NCBI RefSeq assembly: GCF_932526225.1
Contig: NC_064045.1
Span: 5,471,498 to 5,531,497, forward strand
DNA: 60,000 nucleotides
Origin: Nematostella vectensis
Lineage: Eukaryota; Cnidaria; Anthozoa; Actiniaria; Edwardsiidae
Direction: 5' to 3'
Shown here one piece after another: positions 58,901 to 60,000 of the stretch; within the stretch, counting starts at the first letter, position 1; each line of letters opens with the position of its first letter. The notes under the pieces are model-generated. The model was not told where the DNA came from and did no database searches. It saw nothing but the letters and a program-made list of their open reading frames with translations. The position numbers and the translations under genes are program-made.

Positions 58901-59768
58901 CAAATACCTGAAACGAGCTATTCATTTAGGAAATGACAGGGAATGTAAAGTAAAAGAAAAGAGTAAAAAGCACAATTATGAGATACTTTAATCAAGAAAC
59001 CTGTACTGTACTTGCACAAGCAAACCTTTGTTTGTTAGCTAAAATATTACTATAACTTTATACCTCTTTACCTGTTCTTTGTAACACCAGTGTGGTTTTT
59101 AAAAATAAGGGTGACTTTTTCGCAAAAACATTCTCGTTTCCTAGGGTACAAAACAAGTCAAACAATAACTCTTTTTTTGTCAATTACATACCTGGGATTG
59201 ATTGATGATAACCTTCGCGATAAACAGCTGGATGTTGAGGTGCGTTTCAAAGTTCGTGAGTTTCTTGTGCAAAGCGCTCATCCAAGATGGCATGTCTTTA
59301 GGAAGCGCTCCCTGAAAACAAGTGGACGTGGGATTTGAAAAACAGCGAACACGCAATACTCACAATGAACACTAAGGACAGACCTAGAATGAACCGAAAC
59401 GAGGAATTCTAATGGGAGAAAGGAAAAGGGGAAATTTAGGCTTAAATTACGTACGTTTAAGCTAGGACCAACAGGAAACCTACAGCATAAATGGATAATG
59501 TTTTACATATCTATCAAAAGTTGCTGCGCTATGGCACCAAATTAATGAAACTATGAACCCTTCGTACTCATTGGGGAGAGATAGTCTTCCTTTTGTAGCT
59601 GTGCAAGAAACAGACTGTGCAGTAGCCACCCATTTATACCTTATCTGGTTGTGGAGATATGTTACTCTCCTTCATGTGCGTGAGCAAGGAGCAAATTTTT
59701 GTCAGACATTCGTGTGAATTGAGCTCGTCCATCTCTACATCTTCACCAATTTCATAAGAGTCTTCCCC
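15608..59768 (-). CDS. PRKDC: DNA-dependent protein kinase catalytic subunit, C-terminal half
   Basis: A giant PI3K-related kinase of non-homologous end joining. It is recruited to broken DNA ends by Ku70/Ku80 and phosphorylates itself, Artemis and others in the nucleus. 51 exons were traced on the minus strand from 59768 to 15608 and are listed by segment below. Exons 1-49 join in perfect phase over 5,865 nt (1,955 codons) and follow the order of the human protein from the middle HEAT region through FAT to the kinase. Exons 50-51 add the FATC tail. Kinase landmarks are GIGDRHLSN (catalytic loop) and IDFGHSFG (activation loop). The N-terminal half lies beyond 60000. About 30 residues expected between the kinase C-lobe and FATC were not found; a 27-bp array sits in their place. 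Introns are unusually loaded with tandem arrays. Confidence 0.95.
16047..16383. mobile_element. MITE with inverted termini, downstream PRKDC intron
   Basis: Left end GTTTACCATTTAAGCGGAAA and right end CCGGAATTTGCGATTAAATG followed by GTAAAC form imperfect inverted repeats of about 26 bp. Internal copies of AAATGGTAC and ATTCCGG recur. No coding capacity. Family not recognised. Confidence 0.6.
16493..16620. repeat. diverged short tandem repeat
   Basis: Two to three diverged units sharing TACCTAGGTTACTA and CTTCGTCT(A/G)TGGT occur here; further single copies of the CTTCGTCTATGGTGGAAGG piece occur near 16752. No function recognised. Confidence 0.4.
16996..18317. repeat. 27-bp minisatellite starting exactly at a PRKDC splice donor
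   Basis: About 48 diverged copies of a 27-bp unit (CTCCACAGTACACTTCTCAC plus a C-rich half; some units have a CCAGAGAACACTTC variant). There are long poly-C interruptions and a ~370-bp higher-order pattern. Read on the coding strand, the array begins at intron position +1 of exon 49: the donor GTACTGTGGAGG is itself the start of the first unit. The 27-bp period gives open 9-residue repeat frames (SVLWRGRAG type) that are artefacts of the period. Confidence 0.9.
18318..25198 (-). CDS. PRKDC: PRKDC segment 6: PI3K-like kinase domain, exons 43-49
   Basis: Exons: 25198-25076, 24136-24039, 22645-22559, 19471-19370, 19190-19119, 18778-18577, 18506-18318. The first encodes [17 protein letters not shown] and [17 protein letters not shown] (P-loop and ATP-binding Lys region). 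Then come [59 protein letters not shown] and [12 protein letters not shown]. The catalytic loop [13 protein letters not shown], the activation loop [12 protein letters not shown], and [16 protein letters not shown] through [15 protein letters not shown] complete it. All catalytic signatures are intact, so an active kinase is expected. Intron arrays occur in four of the six introns inside this segment or directly at its edges. Confidence 0.95.
18843..19105. repeat. ~22-bp tandem repeat after a PRKDC donor
   Basis: About 12 copies of a unit like TATATTGACAGGTTACGTATG. The array begins about 14 bp inside the intron downstream of exon 47 (19190-19119) and fills most of the intron. Confidence 0.9.
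19480..22530. repeat. 53-bp minisatellite with a 1,026-bp higher-order duplication
   Basis: About 50 copies of a 53-bp unit containing GCTTAATAGAGGTACCACTG and CACTTGGCACGGTCCCTAGG. The block 19456-20481 is repeated almost identically at 20482-21507. The duplicated block begins inside PRKDC exon 46, so the second copy carries the acceptor and the first ~16 bases of that exon. Together they fill the intron between exons 45 and 46. Confidence 0.95.
23050..23425. mobile_element. MITE with ATGACGGAAAAAC termini
   Basis: Left end GACATGACGGAAAAACATGA and right end TTTTTCCGTCATGTC are inverted over about 17 bp. The interior is AT-rich and non-coding. Lies in a PRKDC kinase-domain intron. Confidence 0.55.
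23535..23854. mobile_element. MITE with ATGCCTAGTGCACACTAGCG termini, copy 1
   Basis: The ends are inverted over more than 40 bp (GCCTAGTGCACACTA... and TAGTGTGCACTAGGC). The left ~100 bp, with GACATAACGACATGGGCGCG, is duplicated in tandem inside the element. A half copy occurs at 49422-49518. Confidence 0.75.
24121..24232. repeat. tandem triplication of a PRKDC acceptor with exon start
   Basis: Three copies of a ~45-bp unit containing, on the coding strand, TAACATAACTTTA-type intron end, TTATTACAG and CTGTTTTGCATGAT or CTGTTTGGCATGAT. The copy nearest the exon (acceptor 24137-24138) is functional; the two upstream copies keep the AG and about 14 exon bases. Confidence 0.9.
24240..25075. other. 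PRKDC intron, nothing further recognised
   Basis: AT-rich unique-looking intronic DNA between the acceptor triplication and exon 43. No gene, element termini or tandem repeats were recognised. Confidence 0.4.
25345..28003. repeat. 32-bp minisatellite, ~85 copies, in PRKDC intron
   Basis: Consensus TAGTATGTTAGCGTGTCGGC then CTCTCACCGCTC, with a common shorter variant lacking several of these bases (CTCACCGCTAG), arranged in higher-order blocks of roughly 150 bp. It begins about 16 bp past the donor of exon 42 (28086-28019). On the coding strand every unit contains CTAACATACTAG followed by GCGGTGAGAGG. Confidence 0.95.
28019..34974 (-). CDS. PRKDC: PRKDC segment 5: end of FAT to the kinase N-lobe, exons 33-42
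   Basis: Exons: 34974-34809, 34715-34684, 34136-34002, 32175-32053, 31791-31703, 31153-31069, 30293-30120, 28904-28836, 28741-28612, 28086-28019. Landmarks are [76 protein letters not shown] and [14 protein letters not shown]; the last matches the human EYHVRIAGFDE just before the kinase P-loop region. The 32-nt exon 34 is supported by phase on both sides. Confidence 0.92.
28395..28515 (+). pseudogene. 5S rRNA-like sequence (pseudogene or 5S-derived SINE)
   Basis: The segment reads like a decayed 5S rRNA: TGTCCGATCACTGAAGTTAA (box A region) followed, at correct distance, by GTACTTGGATGGGTGATCGC (box C), with the 5' half AATACCGGCTTTTG also recognisable. The last third and the terminal stem are too diverged for a functional gene. 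A 5S-headed SINE or an isolated pseudogene would both fit. It lies in PRKDC intron 41, antisense to the gene. Confidence 0.75.
29060..29540. repeat. 41-bp tandem repeat, ~11 copies
   Basis: Unit ATCATAGTTATCATCATGAG plus AAGACTATTATTGGGGGATAA, nearly perfect from copy to copy, which suggests recent expansion. In the intron between PRKDC exons 39 and 40, not adjacent to either splice site. Confidence 0.95.
29556..30049. mobile_element. non-autonomous inverted-repeat element
   Basis: Left end CATTCATAGATCTGACGCGC then GCACGAATACCCAATCAG; right end, reversed, CATAGATTCGACATGTCAAT then CGCGCGCACGAATAGCC. These are inverted repeats of roughly 50 bp with gaps. The open frames inside have no recognisable domain. 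Confidence 0.55.
30577..31066. repeat. 45-bp direct repeat spaced 442 bp apart
   Basis: AACTTGTAAAGCTAGACATT...GCTAATTTCT occurs at 30577-30622 and again at 31019-31062. The second copy ends a few bases from the donor of PRKDC exon 38 (31153-31069). A poly-C run lies between them near 30955-30968. Confidence 0.8.
31845..31962. mobile_element. fold-back MITE (GCTAACCCAGGG family), copy 1
   Basis: About 118 bp with inverted ends: CGCCGGTTCCCAGCGCTAAC and, at the right, GTAAGCGTTCACC...GGGAACCGGCCC. A sister copy is at 58523-58641. Confidence 0.65.
32180..32325. repeat. short degenerate tandem repeat, PRKDC intron
   Basis: Three to four ~45-bp units of the type ACTATCCAATAGTAACTAGA followed by CTTAACCTGTCAATCAAAC. 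The array resumes at 33465 after a transposon inserted into a TTAA within a unit. Confidence 0.75.
32330..33460. mobile_element. piggyBac-like non-autonomous DNA transposon, 1,131 bp
   Basis: Bounded by TTAA at 32326-32329 and 33461-33464. Perfect inverted termini CCCTATTCAGACCGGG and CCCGGTCTGAATAGGG. TTAA target sites and ends starting CCCT are the hallmark of piggyBac. Inside are poly-G/poly-C runs next to each end, several TGACGTCA sites and no transposase frame. The pre-insertion site is recognisable because it interrupts a local tandem repeat. Confidence 0.8.
33738..33918. mobile_element. fold-back MITE with GATTTAGAC termini
   Basis: Left AGGCTGATTTAGACAGCAAG then ATTTAGTTGTATGCG; right, reversed, AATCCGATTTAGACGGCGCG then ATTTAGTCGTATGCG. 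Imperfect inverted repeats of about 36 bp around a ~100-bp centre. Confidence 0.65.
35000..35790. repeat. 33-bp minisatellite with a GTAAGT in each unit
   Basis: About 22 copies of CACTTACACAATACAGGAAC plus AATATGATCGATC, with TTTATCAACTGGCTGA interruptions. It starts about 25 bp upstream of the acceptor of PRKDC exon 33, and the first copy next to that acceptor (ATTACAGGGACAGTATGAT) is a diverged unit. On the coding strand each unit reads TTGTGTAAGTTGATC or TTGTGTAAGTGGATC. Confidence 0.95.
35842..35930. mobile_element. short MITE related to the 46008-46285 element
   Basis: Left GGGCGACTT and right, reversed, GATGACTTGCACTAAGGAAT then TACGTGATTC...GGTGGCAAA match the termini of the 46008 element. 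The interior is very short. Confidence 0.5.
36005..42374 (-). CDS. PRKDC: PRKDC segment 4: FAT domain, exons 22-32
   Basis: Exons: 42374-42261, 41783-41658, 41385-41287, 41071-40963, 40431-40320, 39901-39842, 39146-39026, 38327-38271, 37526-37397, 37083-36973, 36093-36005. Landmarks are [72 protein letters not shown] and [13 protein letters not shown]. The short exon 39901-39842 and the last exon (36093-36005) are the least conserved. They were placed by phase and splice-site quality. An alternative frame of the last exon is also open but would break the phase. TPR-like helices here wrap the kinase domain. Confidence 0.85.
36302..36840. repeat. 21-bp minisatellite, ~26 copies
   Basis: Unit TCATGTGTCACGTACTCCTT plus G, with one alternating base (C/T) that defines two blocks of identical units. 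Because 21 is a multiple of three, several frames stay open; the minus frame gives EYVTHDK heptads. It lies in the PRKDC intron between exons 31 and 32 and is not continuous with either exon. Confidence 0.95.
37191..37310. mobile_element. hAT-type MITE, 120 bp, with 8-bp target duplication
   Basis: Inverted ends CTAGCCTGCTAATAGCCG and, reversed, TAGCCTGCTAGCCGGCTC. The sequence CGACTTCA directly flanks both sides (37183-37190 and 37311-37318), an 8-bp target duplication typical of hAT transposons. Confidence 0.8.
38038..38188. mobile_element. MITE with CAGGCGTTTACCCGGTG termini
   Basis: The 17-bp ends CAGGCGTTTACCCGGTG and CACCGGGTAAACGCCTG are perfect inverted repeats, and the similarity extends inward through TTTATAGC. 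Contains AAGATGGCGGC. Confidence 0.75.
38399..38792. mobile_element. inverted-repeat element with CGATTCATACG termini, copy 1
   Basis: Left AGGCTCGATTCATACGTTAG ATTCTGCCGTGC and right, reversed, AAGACCCGGTTTATACGTGT CGTGCCG are diverged inverted ends. The element at 42451-43345 has related termini. Confidence 0.5.
39228..39378. repeat. (AAC/GAC/GAT)n trinucleotide repeat
   Basis: About 150 bp of AAC, then GAC/GAT triplets on the plus strand, in the PRKDC intron next to exon 28. Open poly-Asp/Asn frames here are artefacts of the triplet period. Confidence 0.95.
40454..40699. mobile_element. TTAA-type MITE, copy A (most intact)
   Basis: 246 bp, flanked by TTAA at 40450-40453 and 40700-40703. 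Inverted ends AGCCGCATTGTCACCAGTTT plus ACTTCCG match over about 27 bp. It sits 20 bp upstream of the acceptor of PRKDC exon 26 (40431-40320). Other copies: 4280-5163, 12368-12621, 49559-49805. Confidence 0.9.
41785..42125. repeat. 63-bp tandem repeat abutting a PRKDC acceptor
   Basis: About five units (ATTAGTAACTTGCTCTTTAA AGAACGAAGTCATTGAAGGG...GTTCCAAGAAAA). The unit next to exon 23 includes the acceptor sequence itself (coding strand GTTCTTTAG/GAAC); in the other units the corresponding bases read GTTCTTTAAAG. Confidence 0.85.
42129..42170. repeat. (GGT)n and poly-G tract
   Basis: GGT triplets followed by an uninterrupted run of about 18 G at the end of the 63-bp array. Confidence 0.9.
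42451..43345. mobile_element. inverted-repeat element with internal tandem triplication
   Basis: Left end AAGGCCCGATTCATACGTCG and right end, reversed, TAGGCCTGGCTCATACGTCG, extending through CGCTC...GCCGTGC. The left arm and the GAT/GAC microsatellite next to it are present three times (starts about 42451, 42599, 42759). Related termini occur at 38399-38792. Confidence 0.6.
43478..48928 (-). CDS. PRKDC: PRKDC segment 3: start of the FAT domain, exons 15-21
   Basis: Exons: 48928-48810, 46766-46635, 45969-45790, 45514-45430, 44406-44286, 44213-44075, 43552-43478. Landmarks are [85 protein letters not shown] and [10 protein letters not shown]. For exon 15 the acceptor at 48929-48930 is preferred over a CAG 14 nt later because only it keeps the phase. 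Exon 18 ends in the 17-bp donor array, and the exon 19 acceptor abuts a 27-bp acceptor repeat. Confidence 0.92.
43790..43880. repeat. short palindromic CGTGGTATACCACG cluster
   Basis: CGTGGTATGGTAAAAAA and CGTGGTATACCACGAATATT alternate in direct and inverted copies over 90 bp. Confidence 0.6.
44405..44530. repeat. 27-bp repeat continuous with a PRKDC acceptor
   Basis: Four full units plus a partial one. On the coding strand the unit is GTGTTTTTCTATGTTGCTCA CGTGCAC, and the last ends CACGTGCAG/GTATTTTGTTGC, the acceptor and first bases of exon 19. At least one upstream unit keeps an intact CGTGCAG/GTGTTTT. Confidence 0.85.
44808..45440. repeat. 17-bp minisatellite of splice donors (PRKDC exon 18)
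   Basis: About 37 units of CATAGGTTACTCTTACC. On the coding strand this is CCTATGG/GTAAGAGTAA, identical to the end and donor of exon 18 (45514-45430). Variant units read CCAATAG/GTAAGAG or CCTATGG/GTAAGGG and mostly keep the GTAAG. Confidence 0.95.
46008..46285. mobile_element. MITE with GACTTG(C/A)GCTAAGAGATcACGTGAC termini
   Basis: Left GGGACTTGAGCTAAGAGATC then ACGTGACC...GGGTGGCA and right, reversed, GCGGACTTGCGCTAAGAGAT then GACGTGACTG...GGGTGCCA are inverted repeats of about 45 bp. Another terminus of this family is at 57335-57380. Confidence 0.7.
46926..47078. mobile_element. near-perfect 150-bp fold-back element
   Basis: The left arm from AAAAGGTATGTTAAACGCCT through GAAACAGAGTAGTTG to CGAGCATTAGCACTTTGTCG is matched by the right arm in reverse, around a ~10-bp loop at about 46998-47008. 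As RNA it would fold into one long hairpin. Confidence 0.85.
47180..47640. repeat. ~197-bp tandem duplication (2.3 copies)
   Basis: CTCGCGATATTCGACTTAAG...AAGCTTGTGAGAT and the sequence after it recur at about 47180, 47375 and 47574 with few changes. In the PRKDC intron between exons 15 and 16. Confidence 0.9.
47830..48520. other. PRKDC intron, nothing recognised
   Basis: No gene, tandem repeat or element termini were recognised. Open frames on both strands are short and without homology. Confidence 0.35.
48520..48690. repeat. degenerate CTAGCTACA-type short repeat
   Basis: Irregular copies of TTTAGCAGCTTTACTAGCTAC-like hexamers and heptamers. Confidence 0.45.
49422..49518. mobile_element. 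half copy of the ATGCCTAGTGCACACTAGCG MITE
   Basis: 97 bp identical or nearly so to the left arm of the element at 23535-23854; the right arm is missing. Confidence 0.75.
49559..49805. mobile_element. TTAA-type MITE, copy D
   Basis: Full-length relative of the 40454-40699 element, with TTAA on the left (49555-49558) and a mutated TTAT on the right. It ends about 15 bp from the donor of PRKDC exon 14. Confidence 0.8.
49821..52244 (-). CDS. PRKDC: PRKDC segment 2: autophosphorylation (ABCDE) cluster region, exons 9-14
   Basis: Exons: 52244-52071, 51765-51664, 51499-51391, 51218-51117, 50729-50523, 49986-49821. Landmarks are [34 protein letters not shown] and [12 protein letters not shown]. 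Exon 13 encodes [19 protein letters not shown] and LRATQF, which align with the human T2609 cluster. Exons 13-14 together carry nine SQ/TQ dipeptides in about 124 residues. Exon 14 includes [15 protein letters not shown] and [11 protein letters not shown], matching the human sequence that follows the cluster. In vertebrates these Ser/Thr-Gln sites are phosphorylated in trans and let end-processing enzymes reach the DNA. Confidence 0.92.
50469..50495. repeat. poly-C tract
   Basis: About 24 C in a run within a pyrimidine tract, 30 bp from the donor of PRKDC exon 13. Confidence 0.9.
50941..51135. repeat. tandem copies of a PRKDC exon 12 end plus donor
   Basis: Four units of ~55-60 bp. On the coding strand each contains ATGTTTGAGCAGCCTCTCTG-like sequence, then GTGCAAGTTTGAG/GTAC. 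The unit nearest the exon is the real exon end ([12 protein letters not shown]) and donor; three decayed copies follow in the intron, at least two still with TTTGAG/GTAC. Confidence 0.9.
52303..52440. repeat. degenerate (CTGT/CCGT)n pyrimidine-rich repeat
   Basis: Irregular CTGCCTGTCTGTCAGTCCGT-type repeats next to PRKDC exon 9. Confidence 0.7.
52470..55740. repeat. 3.3-kb minisatellite made of a PRKDC exon end plus its donor
   Basis: About 85-90 units of 34-40 bp, consensus on the plus strand CATACATGTCGAACATGACA then TTGAGCCCTTTGCTATGC. On the coding strand a full unit is AGCAAAGGGCTCAATGTCAT GTTCGAGCACAG/GTATGGCAT: the final codons of exon 8 ([10 protein letters not shown]), its donor and a few intron bases. 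The unit at the exon (donor 55710-55711) is the one used. Higher-order blocks of about 150-600 bp are repeated. Confidence 0.95.
55712..59768 (-). CDS. PRKDC: PRKDC segment 1: HEAT-repeat region, exons 1-8
   Basis: Exons (5' to 3'): 59768-59640, 59311-59192, 58907-58752, 58370-58219, 57857-57726, 57290-57182, 56755-56622, 55861-55712. The translation includes [77 protein letters not shown] and [19 protein letters not shown], each matching human DNA-PKcs in order. This is alpha-solenoid scaffold. Exon 8 ends [11 protein letters not shown], and its last 30 bases plus donor are the unit of the adjoining array at 52470-55740. The exon before 59768 is not in the window. Confidence 0.92.
56065..56620. 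other. PRKDC intron, nothing recognised
   Basis: AT-rich intron DNA between exons 7 and 8; no gene, repeats or element ends were recognised. Confidence 0.4.
57335..57380. mobile_element. single terminus of the GACTTGCGATAAGAGATC family
   Basis: GGCGACTTGCGATAAGAGAT CACTTGAC...GGGTGGCAAAC matches the ends of the 46008-46285 element. A clear opposite terminus was not found. Confidence 0.45.
58523..58641. mobile_element. fold-back MITE (GCTAACCCAGGG family), copy 2
   Basis: GGGCCGTGTTCCTAGAAAGC through GCTAACCCAGGGATGAA is matched in reverse by TTCATCTCTGGGTTAGCGC...GCTTTCTAGAAACCGGCCC. Same family as 31845-31962. Confidence 0.8.
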
Positions 59769-60000
59769 CTTTAAATAACAAAAATAAGAAGTGACAATGT
59801 ATTACTAAGGGGGCAGTCTCAGTAAAAATTAAAAAGAAACGAAACGAAAAAAAGATGCTAATACTATGGAGCATGTTCTTATTTAACGGTCTCATTCTAA
59901 TGCTAAGGCATAAAATAACACAAGGCATAGAATGACATCATTTAGGTCATTATTCTCGTAGTACGCTTCCCATAACTCTTTTCACAAGTCCGCGATACTG

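Noticed and set aside
1-60000. tRNA genes and other structured RNA genes
   Set aside because: I looked for T-loop GGTTCRANYC-type and other internal promoter motifs; apart from the degenerate 5S-like sequence nothing convincing was found by eye.

Overview
This is a eukaryotic, intron-rich, AT-rich window. It is almost certainly from an invertebrate animal and most likely an anthozoan cnidarian of the Nematostella type. That identification is an inference from the conserved, dense intron structure of vertebrate-like genes, a cnidarian-like 5S rRNA-derived repeat, and abundant small DNA transposons; I could not run a species search. Genes were rebuilt by joining exons whose splice sites, intron phases and protein similarity agree.

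Layout. (1) 16-838, minus: the first two coding exons of mitochondrial 4-aminobutyrate aminotransferase (ABAT), running off the left edge. (2) 839-6140: mostly repeats, including a TTAA-type MITE split by a 5'-truncated LINE, plus one unassigned possible exon. (3) 6217-15199, plus: a complete nine-exon gamma-glutamyl hydrolase gene (GGH, 314 aa). Its large fifth intron holds an entire antisense gene (9585-12005) for a secreted protein with three LDL-receptor class A repeats; a TATA box, four coding exons and a poly(A) signal are visible. (4) 15608 to beyond 60000, minus: the C-terminal half of DNA-dependent protein kinase catalytic subunit (PRKDC/DNA-PKcs). 49 consecutive exons join in frame over 1,955 codons; two further 3' exons carry the FATC tail. 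GGH and PRKDC converge tail to tail, 408 bp between stop codons.

The most striking structure is repeats rather than genes. The PRKDC introns hold about ten tandem arrays, from about 0.1 to 3.3 kb. Several are built from the exon-intron junction itself. At 52470-55740 the unit is the last ~30 coding bases of an exon plus its splice donor, repeated about 85-90 times. At 44808-45440 the 17-bp unit is a splice donor repeated about 37 times. Smaller duplications of acceptors or donors with a few exon bases occur at 13431 (GGH), 24121, 20482, 44405, 50941 and, for the stop-codon exon, 15403. I treat this repeated seeding of minisatellites at coding-exon edges as the main candidate for something undescribed.

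The remaining intronic and intergenic DNA holds many short inverted-repeat elements: a TTAA family with four copies, a 1.13-kb piggyBac-like non-autonomous element, a hAT-type MITE with an 8-bp target duplication, several fold-back families, and a degenerate 5S rRNA-like sequence. No tRNA gene, CRISPR array or operon is present.
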